Notes: generated by a model from the letters alone, not told the origin. 64,000 bases of DNA from Paenibacillus zeirhizosphaerae (GCF_030705605.1 NZ_JAPCKK010000004.1:30132-94131), one strand, 5' to 3'. Shown: positions 43,306-53,140, counted from the first letter of the stretch. Translations and numbers: made by a program.

Positions 43306-44145
43306 ATGGCTGAACAGACAATAGAGTGGCAGCTGGGCGATGGCCTGGCTGGGCTTCATATCATAGATCGAGGGGTCTGGAACCTGCAGGGAGATATATG
43401 GCGGCCGTTCGCTTGGGAGGAGCTGGCCTGCCGGCAGGTGGGTCGGGGGGAAGCGCCTCTGCTTCACATGTGGCGTTGTCCTAAAGCGCTGGTGATCGGC
43501 CACCGTGATCGCAGGCTCGCCGCTGCCGGGGAAGCGATGGCTGAGCTGCGCGGGGAGGGGATTCCGGTATGCGTGAGACCGTCTGGAGGGGCAGCAGTAC
43601 TGCTGGATGAAGGCGTGCTGAATCTGTCGCTGATCCTCCCGAATCCGCAGCACTCCATCAACATCCATAATGATTTTCGTCTAATGGCGGAGCTTATATG
43701 TGGTGCCTTGACTCCATGGTCAACAGCAGCGGCAGCCGGTGAAATCGCCGGCTCCTTCTGCCCCGGAGACTATGATATCGCGATCAGTGGACGCAAGTTT
43801 TGCGGGATTGCTCAACGGAGACAGGCCAAGGCGTATATCATCACCGCTTTTATTATTGTGGAGGGCAGCGGAGAGGCCCGTGCCGATGAAGTAAGACGCT
43901 TCTACAGCAAGGCGGCGCGAAGCTCGGACACGGGTTATCCCGAAGTTAGACGGGGCACGATGGGAAGCCTGCAGGAATTGGCCGGGGTGCCGTCCGTACA
44001 GGCTTATGCCGATTCCTTACGCAGCATGCTGCAGAGGAGAGGTCTGCTGCTGGATTCCGACTCATCGCGCGATATAGCTTCCGCAGAGCTGCAGCAGCAG
44101 GCGGAAGCGTTGCGCCAGCGTTATGATCGGGACACCGGAAGTTAA
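43306..44145 (+). CDS. lipL: Octanoyl-[GcvH]:protein N-octanoyltransferase (LipL-like)
   Basis: The 279-aa lipoate-ligase-fold protein carries RPSGGAAVLLDEGVLNLSLIL and the LipL signature GSFCPGDYDIAISGRKFCGIAQRRQ, with the catalytic Cys in FCPG (about residue 149). LipL moves octanoyl groups from GcvH to E2 subunits in Firmicute lipoate synthesis. CAAGGAGG precedes the ATG at 43306. It lies convergent with the extended SOD gene, with almost no gap. It could be LipM, but the SFCPG context favours LipL. Confidence 0.85.
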   Translation: MAEQTIEWQLGDGLAGLHIIDRGVWNLQGDIWRPFAWEELACRQVGRGEAPLLHMWRCPKALVIGHRDRRLAAAGEAMAELRGEGIPVCVRPSGGAAVLLDEGVLNLSLILPNPQHSINIHNDFRLMAELICGALTPWSTAAAAGEIAGSFCPGDYDIAISGRKFCGIAQRRQAKAYIITAFIIVEGSGEARADEVRRFYSKAARSSDTGYPEVRRGTMGSLQELAGVPSVQAYADSLRSMLQRRGLLLDSDSSRDIASAELQQQAEALRQRYDRDTGS

Positions 44146-44153
44146 GAGCGTGC

Positions 44154-45299
44154 TTAGTAAGGTGTCCATCTGAGCTGTGAAGCGAGGGCGAACCGCTTGT
44201 CGACCGCAGGCCAGTTGACGACGTTCCACCAATCATCTATATATTTTCTTCGCTCATTCTGGTGCTTTAAATAATAGGCATGCTCCCATACATCCAGCGG
44301 CAACAGAGGAATAACATCCCATTGCGAGAGATTTTGATGCTTCTCGGCCTGTAATATTTCCAGATGACCGGCTCGGGGACTCCAGACAAGGATTGCCCAG
44401 CCGGAGCCTTCAACCTTCTCAGCCGCCTCGCTGAATTGCTGCTTGAATGCATCGAAGCTGCCGAAATCCTGCTGGATCTGATCAGCCAACGCCCCGACCG
44501 GCGTTCCTCCCCCTTGGGGGCTCATCGTATTCCAGAAGAGGGTGTGCAGATAGTGCCCTGCCCCGTGAAAAGCAAGCTCCCGCTCCCAGTGCTTGACCAG
44601 TGCAAAGTCATTTGTTTTGCGCGCTTCCTCCAGCTTTTTTTCCGCCTGGTTAAGCCCATCAACATAGCTCTTGTGATGTTTGTCATGATGGAGGCGCATC
44701 GTTGCTTCATCGATGTGAGGCTCAAGCGCATCATAAGGGTACGGGAGGGGAGGCAGGCTGTGTTCGCCGATAGGCACGGGCGGGGCCAGAGATGCTTTGC
44801 GCGCTTCTCCCGTGGAGCGGGACAGGCCTTCCTGTAAATGATTGTTTTTCTGTGGATCGTAGTCGTCCGCGGTCTGCAGGTAAAAAGCGCTGTCCTCGTC
44901 TGCGCGCTGCAGCAGCTCCGCCGCGGCTGAGGAATCCCGAATCACGGCACTTGCGGATGGAAGCAGGGACATTTGGCGACGGAACTCACGAGACTGCTTG
45001 GAGGACTCTTGCAGCAGGAATTGCAAGGAGTGGACCCTTTGCGTAGCTTTGCCGGTGCTTTCAATATTCTCTTCGTCTATTATTCCCGACCGCTTCGATA
45101 CTCCGTCGAGCACTTGGGTCGTGATTTTTCGGGTTTCATCAAATACCCGTCCCCATTCGACAAGCAACCGCGCATAGGCGGGCTCCAGATTAGGTACTGC
45201 CTCCTGCAATGCGCTTATATGGCTTCTTTCCGTGCTCTTCCAGCTTTCAATTTGTTTCAGCAGCCGAACTGACGGCAGTGAGCCGAATACGTCTGTCAT
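44154..45299 (-). CDS. Superoxide dismutase with N-terminal extension
   Basis: The 381-aa protein has a helical N-terminal region of about 185 residues without recognised family, then a complete Fe/Mn-SOD domain: [48 protein letters not shown], and [28 protein letters not shown], with all metal ligands. Bacilli have a related long SodF form. GGGGGG precedes the ATG. Its role beside the standard sodA at 37404 is unclear; the N-terminal part may anchor it to a partner or the spore. Confidence 0.88.
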   Translation of the reverse strand: MTDVFGSLPSVRLLKQIESWKSTERSHISALQEAVPNLEPAYARLLVEWGRVFDETRKITTQVLDGVSKRSGIIDEENIESTGKATQRVHSLQFLLQESSKQSREFRRQMSLLPSASAVIRDSSAAAELLQRADEDSAFYLQTADDYDPQKNNHLQEGLSRSTGEARKASLAPPVPIGEHSLPPLPYPYDALEPHIDEATMRLHHDKHHKSYVDGLNQAEKKLEEARKTNDFALVKHWERELAFHGAGHYLHTLFWNTMSPQGGGTPVGALADQIQQDFGSFDAFKQQFSEAAEKVEGSGWAILVWSPRAGHLEILQAEKHQNLSQWDVIPLLPLDVWEHAYYLKHQNERRKYIDDWWNVVNWPAVDKRFALASQLRWTPY

Positions 45300-45402
45300 T
45301 CAATCAGACCCCCCTTACGTAACTTTTCATTCTGAAGATGTGACAGCGTATTATATTCGATAGGGGACTTGTATTATTCGGATAGACAGCAGTGAACGTT
45401 GT

Positions 45403-46602
45403 TTAATCTACCGTCATGGAGGAGGCACCGTAATCCTCAATGTTAATTTTCGTGCTGTACGTAATGGGAATCTTGGCAAAGGTATTATCCCAATCGTCCT
45501 TGACCTTTTTCCAGACCTCAGGATGCTGGAGATGCAGAGCCTCGCCGAAGCCTCCGACATCTACCCGTAGCTTACGCATTTTGGCAACGGCATCTTGGGC
45601 AAGCTCATTAACCTTCTCTTCAACCAGCTTTGTTTCATAGGCGACCAGTTTGTTGTTCCCGTCGTTTCTAGCCGGCTTGAAGCTTTCGGCTATACGTCCG
45701 CCGGAAATCATTTTTACGTGGAAGGAAATGTCATCTCCTTCGACTATGGCTTGAATTTTGCTTTTTGCTGATTTAATCTCATATTCAATTTTTTTGTGGG
45801 ACTGTGGATCCGTTTCCTTCAAGACCCCTCCGGGAATATCGCCTTTAATCCACTGAAGGCCTTCCACTTCGGTTTCGCTAAGAAATCCGGCATACTTTTG
45901 GGTTTTTCCCTTGATGACCCCGGCTCCGGCTACTTTTATTTCATGATCTGTGGTAATCACATTTGGCAGAATGAAGCTTCTGTTTGCCTTTAAAGGCGCG
46001 ATGATTTTGGCAAGCGGAAGCGGTTCAGCCATGCGCGAATTGCGTTCGCGGTTGGAGAAAAGCTCTTTTAACGTCAATGCGGGTGTCTTGCCTGGTACAG
46101 TCGTTCTGCTGAGCACATCACTTGCAGTCCCGGTGCTAAGCATAACCTCAAGGCTAAGCCGGATATCGTTGTCCCGCAGAAAAAAGTCAAGCAATTCATA
46201 CATGGAGAAGCTCTTCAACAGACTTGAGCTGATAATAATGATTTTCAGGTGAAATCCGGCAGGAGAGTTGGTTCTCAGATAGGTTTCACGGGTCATTTCC
46301 ATGATAGAGTCCCCCGTCTCCTCAAGATTATAGAAATTTTTCGCTTGGGTAGGGCCTTCCGCTGAGCCTCCGTTGCCTTCCGGCAATTCGAATTGGACGG
46401 TCCTGCGTATAAGCTCCTTCTTCGGATATCCTCCCCCTTTCTTTTTCATCTTTTTCTCTTCGCGGGAGGGTGCTGCCGTATCCAATGCAATCCCAACCTC
46501 CAGATTGCGGTCTTCGATGGGAGAGCTGCTCCAGCAGCCTGTAAGTGCGAGACAGAGCAGAAGAGCAATGATTGCAGTCATGCCTGATTGGAATTTAATC
46601 AT
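45403..46602 (-). CDS. Spore germination protein, Ger(x)C family lipoprotein
   Basis: The 399-aa lipoprotein has a signal peptide ending in LTGC (about residue 23) and the GerAC sequence WSSSPIEDRNLEVGIALD, followed by a three-domain C-terminal part. It is the C subunit of a nutrient germinant receptor in the inner spore membrane. GGAGGAGG before 46602 sets the start. It overlaps the B-subunit gene by four bases, showing translational coupling. Receptor specificity cannot be read. Confidence 0.93.
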   Translation of the reverse strand: MIKFQSGMTAIIALLLCLALTGCWSSSPIEDRNLEVGIALDTAAPSREEKKMKKKGGGYPKKELIRRTVQFELPEGNGGSAEGPTQAKNFYNLEETGDSIMEMTRETYLRTNSPAGFHLKIIIISSSLLKSFSMYELLDFFLRDNDIRLSLEVMLSTGTASDVLSRTTVPGKTPALTLKELFSNRERNSRMAEPLPLAKIIAPLKANRSFILPNVITTDHEIKVAGAGVIKGKTQKYAGFLSETEVEGLQWIKGDIPGGVLKETDPQSHKKIEYEIKSAKSKIQAIVEGDDISFHVKMISGGRIAESFKPARNDGNNKLVAYETKLVEEKVNELAQDAVAKMRKLRVDVGGFGEALHLQHPEVWKKVKDDWDNTFAKIPITYSTKINIEDYGASSMTVD

Positions 46603-47696
46603 GCCCCAGTCCTCCTCCAATAGGATACAAGGAGTAGAATCGGGGGAATAACAGCAAATAACAGGAAGGCCGTATACCCGATAATCATGGCAAAAGCTGC
46701 TGTATCATTCGAGTTTTTGGGAATGTGGGATACGATGTAAATGAGCGGGAGCAGAAAAAATAAAGTTTTCGCATAAGAAACCTTTAAGATTTGTGATATC
46801 CCGAGTGCCGCACAGTAGTAAGCCATCGTGAACGTCGAGAAGACCTGCAAAATCCAGATAGAAAACAGAAGCGATTCCAGCCGTTCCAGCAGAAGATAAT
46901 CCACTTCAACACTGCGGACCAAATCGAAAAAAGGCCAGGTTCGTGTAATCACTCCCTCAACTGAAAAAACACCAATACAAATGAGGGTCGACACCGTATA
47001 AAACAGCACCGCAATACCCAGTCCTATTCCGACAACCTTGGTTGCTTTTTGAGGCTTCTCCATTTGGCATAGAATAAATAGAAAGCACTCGCTCCCCGCA
47101 AAAGCCATCGGAGTTCTCTTCATCGCGTTCAAAACCGGAGGGAATCCTTCGGACAGCACCGGACGTAAATTGTCAAGCTCAAATAGATTTACACCCAGAA
47201 AGCAGATCAATATAAAAACGAGAATAATAATGGGAAAGACAACCTGGACTACTTTACCTATGCCATATATCCCTTCCAAGCAAAGGTATAACGATGTCCA
47301 CAGCAGCAGGGAGGATAAAGCCCAGATGGGTGTCCCTTCGAGCAGAAAGAAGGCAGTCACCTCATTGATAGAACGGAGCTCAAAGCTACCCATACCCACA
47401 TAATAAATGACAATCAGCAGCCCCAGGCCTTTCCCCAACGGTTTGCCGATAATCTGCTGTATAAATTCATAGAGAGAGGCAGATGGAAAACGCTGACTCA
47501 GCTTTACCCCGATACATGTAATCAGAAAGGTTATACCTCCGGATAATATGATCGAAAGCCAGACATCCGCCGTATGGGCAAGGTCAACCGTTTGGCGGGA
47601 GAGAGTGATCATTTCTGCTCCCATCACAAAACATACGAATATGGCTGTGGCCTGTATGGTTGTAAGTCGACTGGCTTTTGCTTTGCGGATTGGCAA
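46599..47696 (-). CDS. Spore germination permease, GerAB family
   Basis: The 365-aa protein has ten hydrophobic helices and the APC-type start LTTIQATAIFVCFVMGAEMITLSR. It is the B subunit, the likely ligand-binding part of a germinant receptor. TTG at 47696 follows AGGAGGG and gives the usual GerAB length; the frame stays open upstream inside the A-subunit gene, which I reject. A 20-base gap separates it from the A gene. Confidence 0.93.
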   Translation of the reverse strand: MPIRKAKASRLTTIQATAIFVCFVMGAEMITLSRQTVDLAHTADVWLSIILSGGITFLITCIGVKLSQRFPSASLYEFIQQIIGKPLGKGLGLLIVIYYVGMGSFELRSINEVTAFFLLEGTPIWALSSLLLWTSLYLCLEGIYGIGKVVQVVFPIIILVFILICFLGVNLFELDNLRPVLSEGFPPVLNAMKRTPMAFAGSECFLFILCQMEKPQKATKVVGIGLGIAVLFYTVSTLICIGVFSVEGVITRTWPFFDLVRSVEVDYLLLERLESLLFSIWILQVFSTFTMAYYCAALGISQILKVSYAKTLFFLLPLIYIVSHIPKNSNDTAAFAMIIGYTAFLLFAVIPPILLLVSYWRRTGA

Positions 47697-47716
47697 TTTT
47701 AATCCCTCCTGACGAT

Positions 47717-49411
47717 TTAGTTTCTGCGCTTGGAATTGATGCTCTTTAGCAGAGCTGGCCTGGTTTTCATAAACTGAAGCGGTACCCTGATAAAATAATC
47801 TTTCCAACTTCTGAAGGAACGGGGAGCGGTAAGCTCCAGATAGGAGATGCCAAAGCTTTGTAGCTTTAATACGTGGATGCACAGCAGCAGGAAAAACATG
47901 ACGACTCCATAAAGACCGAACACCGCGGCCGTAAACATGATCGGAAAGCGGAGTAAACGCAAGGCAATACCAGCGCTGTACATCGGTGCTGCAAAAGAGG
48001 AAATGGCCGTGACAGAAACAATAATAACCAGAATGGGGCTTACGATTCCGGCATTTACTGCGGCCTGGCCAATAATAAGGCCCCCGACAATCCCCATGGC
48101 TGGACCAATGGGCTTGGGCAAGCGTAAGCCTGCTTCACGTAAAATCTCGATGGAAACCTCTAAAATCAGAGCTTCGATCAATGTGGGAAAAGGGACTCCC
48201 TGCCTTGTGCTTATAATAGAGACGAGCAGTTTCGTCGGAATCAGCCCCGGATGAAATGAGATAAAGGAGATATAGATAGCCGGGGCAAATAAAGATATCA
48301 GTGCGGCCATAAAGCGCAATGAACGGATAAGGGAGCTTGCAAGCCAGCGTTCATAATAATCCTCAGGAGATTGAATCATCATGGAGTATGTTACCGGCAT
48401 GATCAGCGCAAAAGAGGAACCGTCCAGAAGAATGGCCACACGGCCTTCCAGCAGCGCCGCCATGACACGGTCCGGCCTTTCGGTGCTTTGAACTTGCGGA
48501 AAAGGACTGAGAAAATTGTCTTCGATCAGATGCTCCACATACCCTGATTCCAAGGCCTCATCCACATCAATTGTGCTTACACGACGCTTGACTTCTTCTA
48601 CAAGCTCAGGATCGGCAATATCGCGAAAGTAGATCACCTTGAGCTCCTTCTCAACCCGGGTACCAATTCTGTAGGACAGCATAGCCAGCTCGCCGCTTTC
48701 ACCCTGTCTGCGCAGCATGGCTGTATTTTCGCTGAGTGTCTCTGTGAAGCCTATGCGGGGACCACGAAGCACGGATTCCGAGATAGGCTCTTCCACAGAA
48801 CGGGTGTTGCCTTTAGGTCCCCCGAGCAGGATTGCGCCCGGAACCCCGTTGATTAAAAGCAGGACCGAGCCGAACAGTACTTTTCTTAAGGTGACCTTCA
48901 CATCCTGTGTATACTGGGCTTCAGAAACGATCAACACCTCTTCAACAAGCATGTCTCCGAATTCCTTGCCCTTTGGCGGAAGATCAAGGTCCTGCATGGA
49001 ATTCCCCCATTCCAGCAGTAATTTGATCGTGTGCTCCTCCAATTCGGTTTTGTCCGTAAGCCCGTCCACGAAAAATAATACTACCTCAATATTGAGATTT
49101 TTCATGAAAATTTTGCGTTCATGCACGTCGGACATATCGGCAGCGGCATTTCTGAATAGCTCTATATTTGTTTTGTAGTCTAAAGTAAAACCATGACTGC
49201 TCTCGTCTTGCTCAGTAGACACGGAAACAGGCTGCGCCTTATCCGGGTGTGTCTTGAAATATTCCAGCTTCTGCTTTCGTCCGCTTGCTTTGCTGTCTAG
49301 CTCTTTAATTTTTCTGATGACCAGAAAAATGAGCAGAGGGACCAGCGTGAGAAGAAAGGCCTGCAGAAAAATGAGCCATCTGGGAACATAGTTTAAGATG
49401 AGATGCCACAT
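47717..49411 (-). CDS. Spore germination protein, GerAA family
   Basis: The 564-aa A subunit of a germinant receptor has one N-terminal membrane helix, a large cytoplasmic region with FVDGLTDKTELEEH and VEEVLIVSEAQY, and a C-terminal membrane block with five or so helices (LFAPAIYISFISFHPGLIPTKLL...). Unlike most GerAA, the N-terminal helix comes first (MWHLILNYVPRWLIFLQAFLLTLV), before the soluble part. AGGTGGAGG precedes the ATG. Order A-B-C on the minus strand is the standard gerA operon. Confidence 0.93.
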   Translation of the reverse strand: MWHLILNYVPRWLIFLQAFLLTLVPLLIFLVIRKIKELDSKASGRKQKLEYFKTHPDKAQPVSVSTEQDESSHGFTLDYKTNIELFRNAAADMSDVHERKIFMKNLNIEVVLFFVDGLTDKTELEEHTIKLLLEWGNSMQDLDLPPKGKEFGDMLVEEVLIVSEAQYTQDVKVTLRKVLFGSVLLLINGVPGAILLGGPKGNTRSVEEPISESVLRGPRIGFTETLSENTAMLRRQGESGELAMLSYRIGTRVEKELKVIYFRDIADPELVEEVKRRVSTIDVDEALESGYVEHLIEDNFLSPFPQVQSTERPDRVMAALLEGRVAILLDGSSFALIMPVTYSMMIQSPEDYYERWLASSLIRSLRFMAALISLFAPAIYISFISFHPGLIPTKLLVSIISTRQGVPFPTLIEALILEVSIEILREAGLRLPKPIGPAMGIVGGLIIGQAAVNAGIVSPILVIIVSVTAISSFAAPMYSAGIALRLLRFPIMFTAAVFGLYGVVMFFLLLCIHVLKLQSFGISYLELTAPRSFRSWKDYFIRVPLQFMKTRPALLKSINSKRRN

Positions 49412-49479
49412 GATTTTACCTCCACCTGATAATTCAGCCAGCTATATTTTTTGCCAATATAAAAAAATCATACAGGATA

Positions 49480-49556
49480 AAAAAATCCCTCCCGGTTTCC
49501 AGTGCCTGAGTCATTTTGACATGATCTCATGCTCACTGTCCGCCGTGAGGGAATTA
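49480..49556 (-). terminator. Probable terminator of the membrane hydrolase gene
   Basis: On the minus strand, TCCCTCACGG and CCGGGAGGGA flank a long loop and are followed by T7. The loop is long, so confidence is moderate. Confidence 0.45.
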
Positions 49557-50543
49557 TTATTGCTGCTGTACATTACCTAGAAAGGTGGAAATCCTGCGCA
49601 AATATTCGCGAGGGTGCTCCCTGAATATAAGCTCATGCAGCCCATCCTGCACAATCCATACCTCCGACGCAGGGTGGGTCTGGTTAGCCGCCAGCGCTTC
49701 CGCAATCGGGTACGGAGCTTTCTCGTCCATGGTGCCGTGGATGAAGAAGATCGGGAAGGGGTAATCCTGTGTCTTCACCTGCTGGTAAGGTATTTGCTGC
49801 AGACCCGTTCCGTTCAGTACAGGGAACAGCAGCTCAAGGATTTCAAGTGAAGGATGCCGAGGAAGATCAATCTGGTTCCGTATATTATGATACAGCGTAT
49901 CTGGCTCCAGCAGGAATGTGCTGTCCAGAATCATGGCGTCCACATCCTTGGTCTGTAGGGCGGCCTGCAGCGCCGTGCCTGCTCCCATGGAAAAGCCCCA
50001 CACGACAATTTCCTGGGCACCCCGCTGCTTAGCTAACTGAATAGCCCCGAGCAACTGCTGGGATTCGGCCCTGCCTCCGGTAGCGACCTCCCGGTTGGTC
50101 TGCGAGGCAAAGCCATAATCAAACATAACGACATTAAAGCCCTGTCGATGTGCATAATGGGCCAGGTCATACATGGGAATCCAGCTTTCCTCACGGTTGG
50201 CGCCATAGCCGTGGCTGAAGACAATCGTTTTATCGGAATCCGTTGCCGGGATATACCAGCCCTGCATGATGCGGCTGCCGTCCTTAGCAGGAAAGCTGAT
50301 CTCTTCATATGTCATGCCCTTGACCTGCAGCGGGTTGGAATACAGAGGGGCTACGGCCGGATTGGACAGAAACCATACAATATAGGCATGCAAAGCGATG
50401 AAACAGAACATTAGAAAAAACACAACCGACAATCCAAGCGCGATGATGATATGCTTGAACCGGATTAGCCGGGGTGAAAGCTGGGTGGACGGCTCGTTGA
50501 CGAGAGACTGCAACGGTGTGCCGCCCTGAGGTGTCGAAATCAT
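49557..50543 (-). CDS. Membrane-anchored alpha/beta hydrolase
   Basis: The 328-aa protein has one N-terminal membrane helix (IIIALGLSVVFFLMFCFIALHAYIVWFL, about residues 33-60) and then a hydrolase domain with FSHGYGANREES, the nucleophile motif GFSMGAG, HGTMDEKAP and a late His in GLHELIF. It resembles BAAT/YqkD-like serine hydrolases with unknown substrate. AAGGAGG precedes ATG 50543. The TnpB element begins 17 bases behind the start codon, so the native promoter has probably been displaced. Confidence 0.85.
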   Translation of the reverse strand: MISTPQGGTPLQSLVNEPSTQLSPRLIRFKHIIIALGLSVVFFLMFCFIALHAYIVWFLSNPAVAPLYSNPLQVKGMTYEEISFPAKDGSRIMQGWYIPATDSDKTIVFSHGYGANREESWIPMYDLAHYAHRQGFNVVMFDYGFASQTNREVATGGRAESQQLLGAIQLAKQRGAQEIVVWGFSMGAGTALQAALQTKDVDAMILDSTFLLEPDTLYHNIRNQIDLPRHPSLEILELLFPVLNGTGLQQIPYQQVKTQDYPFPIFFIHGTMDEKAPYPIAEALAANQTHPASEVWIVQDGLHELIFREHPREYLRRISTFLGNVQQQ

Positions 50544-50738
50544 CGGAGAGCCTCCTTGATTCATAACCGCGCATGGACACACGTGACTTTAGTCGTGTGA
50601 GGAATTGCGCTCGGCATAAGGGCTACCATCGGTAGCTCGAAAGCCGAAAGCTCCATGCTACCTCCTTCCGCCATGAAGATTTAACCATTTCCCACTGAAT
50701 CCTATGATATATTAATGCAGTGAGAAGAGGTGAATCGA

Positions 50739-51854
50739 ATGTCTACCATTACAGCAAAAATCCAAATCTATGTCCCGTATGAACATACGGAAATGCTCAT
50801 CAAGACAACTCAAACCTATCGTGAAGCATGTAATTATCTTTCAGTCATTGTCTTTCAAACCAAAGAATTACGTCAGCGTGCACTCCATGACTCGTATTAT
50901 CGAGAGCTGCGGGGCCGTTTTGGTTTGAAAAGCCAAATGGCGCAATCTGTGATCAGAACGGTCATCGCCCGCTATACCTCTGCCCGATCCAACGGGCACG
51001 ATTGGAGTTTGGTCAAATTCAAACGACCTGAGTATGATCTGGTATGGCATCGAGATTACGCTTTGAACGATGATCGGTTTAGCGTAAATACGCTGGACGG
51101 ACGAGTGAAGCTTCGTTACAAAAAGCGAGGCATGCAGCACTTCTTTGATGGCACATGGAAGTGGGGCACGGCCAAGCTCGTGTACAAACATAGAAAATGG
51201 TTTTTGCATATTTCCATGACCAAAGAGTTCCCTGAATTGGATCTTACAAAGGTCAACCATATTGTTGGCATTGACCTGGGAATCAACTTTCTCGCCACCA
51301 CCTACGACACTCAAAACCAGACGACGTTTTATCCTGGACGAACCATGAAACACAAACGAGGCCAGTATAAAGTCTTACGCAAACAACTTCAGATGAGACA
51401 AACCCCCTCCGCTCGCAAACGACTCAAGCAAATCGGTTCAAGAGAAAACCGTTATGTTACCGATGTCAACCATCAGATAACCAAGGCACTCGTTGAAACG
51501 TATCCGAAAGGCACGCTGTTTGTAATCGAAAATTTAAAAGGTGTTCGTTCCGCCACGGAAAAAGTATGTGTTCGCCATCGGTATGTGTCGGTTTCCTGGG
51601 CATTTCATCAATTCCGTGAGATGTTGGAGTACAAGGCTCAACTGAACGGACAGGGCGTCATCGCAGTAGACCCTAAATACACGTCTCAAACCTGCCCGAA
51701 ATGCGGACATATCGAACGAGCGAATCGAAACAAAAAGATGCACACCTTTGAATGCCGAAACTGTCACTATCGTTCGAACGATGATCGAATCGGCGCTATG
51801 AATCTGTACCGCAAAGGAATCGAGTACATCGGTACAGGTACAGCAGGAGTATAA
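50739..51854 (+). CDS. tnpB: TnpB, RNA-guided nuclease of IS200/IS605 elements
   Basis: The 371-aa protein has the RuvC-like catalytic residues in GIDLGINFLAT (Asp), FVIENLKG (Glu) and NDDRIGAMNL (Asp), and a zinc ribbon with CPKCGH and CRNCHY. The N-terminal region is the helical recognition part. It looks intact. AGAGGTG lies six bases before ATG 50739. TnpB cuts DNA guided by an RNA from the element's right end. Here it is not accompanied by TnpA. Confidence 0.93.
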   Translation: MSTITAKIQIYVPYEHTEMLIKTTQTYREACNYLSVIVFQTKELRQRALHDSYYRELRGRFGLKSQMAQSVIRTVIARYTSARSNGHDWSLVKFKRPEYDLVWHRDYALNDDRFSVNTLDGRVKLRYKKRGMQHFFDGTWKWGTAKLVYKHRKWFLHISMTKEFPELDLTKVNHIVGIDLGINFLATTYDTQNQTTFYPGRTMKHKRGQYKVLRKQLQMRQTPSARKRLKQIGSRENRYVTDVNHQITKALVETYPKGTLFVIENLKGVRSATEKVCVRHRYVSVSWAFHQFREMLEYKAQLNGQGVIAVDPKYTSQTCPKCGHIERANRNKKMHTFECRNCHYRSNDDRIGAMNLYRKGIEYIGTGTAGV

Positions 51855-52031
51855 CTCTTGTTGTAGGGGCGAGGTCAACCGTCCTGATGTTCCAACACGC
51901 TAAGGTAGGAGCACGACAAGGTGCGTTCGCACTACCGGTTAGGAATAAGTCTAAAAGGCTTGTGTGAAGCGCAAGCACTGTCTACAGCGTAGGCAGAGAC
52001 AAGCTTGTGACTTTAGTCGTGAGTTGTTGAC
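51790..52031 (+). ncRNA. Predicted omega RNA (right-end RNA) of TnpB
   Basis: The stretch from the TnpB 3' end to the right end is non-coding and rich in hairpins (for example AAGCGCAAGCACTGTCTACAG region and the terminal GTGACTTTAGTCGTG hairpin). By analogy with other TnpB elements it should be processed to the guide scaffold, with the guide read from the flank that starts AAGTCCTTTCC at 52032. Confidence 0.55.
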
Positions 52032-52293
52032 AAGTCCTTTCCGGGTGCTGCAGCAGCACTATATACCTAATCGTAAAAGGCCGGGGCAGTAAAGTCAATT
52101 CGACAGTAATTGATAATATTTTACACTTGCCGATCTGGCTGCTAAAACAGTTTACAGTGTATCCTGAAATTATATATAATTTATGTAACCAAGTTTCATT
52201 GGATGAAACGATTGATGATGGGGAAATAACATCCTACAGCCATTCGGTTGGTCAGAAAATATTTGTAAATCCTGAGAGAGGGGAGCTGTTGTC

Positions 52294-53037
52294 GTGGAGG
52301 ACCGGAAGCTGACCGTCCGTGCTGTCGAGCGGGCTTTGGATATTTTGATGTGTTTTACGGAAGCCACCGATTTGGGGTTGACGGAGATCGCGGCGAAAAT
52401 AGGGCTACACAAAAGCACGGTTCACCGTTTGCTTACGACACTGGAGGAAAGAGGTTTTGTCATCCGGAATGCAGCCACGGAGAAATACAGGCTGGGAATT
52501 CGGATTTGGGAGCTGTCGACCCATATGTCACGTAATGAGGACCCAGCGGTTCTGCTGCTGCCTTTGATGGAGAAACTGCGCGACCGTCTGGGTGAGACGG
52601 TGAGTCTATATATTCGGGACGGGGATGAACGTATTCGCATCCAGGCGGTGCAGAGCATGCAGGCCATACGCCGGGTAGCGACGGTTGGGGCCCGTATGCC
52701 TCTGTCTGTCGGCGCATCGAGTAAGGTGCTGGTGGCATTTGCTTCAACGGCGGAGTTGGAACTGCTGAAGAAAGGACCAGAGCTGCAGGCTTTGGCCGAT
52801 GACGAAACCTACTGGAGGCAGCTTGAGGAAATACGCGCTAAGGGTTATGCGACAAGCTACGAGGAGCGCGAGCCGGGAGCAGCGGCCGTAGCCGCCCCGA
52901 TTATGAACCATAAAGGGGAGATTACGGCGGCGCTCTCCGTCTCCGGGCCGGTAAGCAGGCTGTCACCCGAGACGCTGCATGAATTTGCTCCTATTATCGT
53001 GGAGGCCGGCAAGGAAATGGGTATGCTGCTGCCTTAA
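52294..53037 (+). CDS. IclR family transcriptional regulator
   Basis: The 247-aa regulator has an N-terminal winged helix (ERALDILMCFTEATDLGLTEIAAKIGLHKSTVHRLLTTLEERGFV) and the IclR effector domain (ETVSLYIRDGDERI, VGARMPLSVGASSKVLVAF, EREPGAAAVAAPI). The effector and target are unknown. GTG start behind GAGGGGAG. It stands between the TnpB element and the thiC riboswitch, with no obvious catabolic genes to control. Confidence 0.92.
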   Translation: MEDRKLTVRAVERALDILMCFTEATDLGLTEIAAKIGLHKSTVHRLLTTLEERGFVIRNAATEKYRLGIRIWELSTHMSRNEDPAVLLLPLMEKLRDRLGETVSLYIRDGDERIRIQAVQSMQAIRRVATVGARMPLSVGASSKVLVAFASTAELELLKKGPELQALADDETYWRQLEEIRAKGYATSYEEREPGAAAVAAPIMNHKGEITAALSVSGPVSRLSPETLHEFAPIIVEAGKEMGMLLP

Positions 53038-53140
53038 AGGGTTGCCAAACTCTTCTTTTTAAGCTAACCTGAACTGGAAGGCGGAGGTATCCGCTTGTGA
53101 ATTGTATAGTTAGGATCGGCGGCGTTATGCTGCCGAAGTT

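Larger units (their letters stand above)
50561..52031 (+). mobile_element. IS605-type element with TnpB only
   Basis: The left end carries a hairpin at 50578-50599 and the right end one at about 52003-52022; both contain GTGACTTTAGTCGTG. TTGAT (50556-50560) borders the left end, a known target of ISDra2-type elements, and TTGAC (52027-52031) lies just behind the right hairpin. No TnpA transposase is present, so mobility needs help in trans. Boundaries are inferred from these motifs. Confidence 0.65.

Noticed and set aside
47697..47882. N-terminal extension of the GerAB gene
   Set aside because: It overlaps the GerAA gene, is polar and unlike GerAB; TTG at 47696 has AGGAGGG and yields the usual 365 residues.
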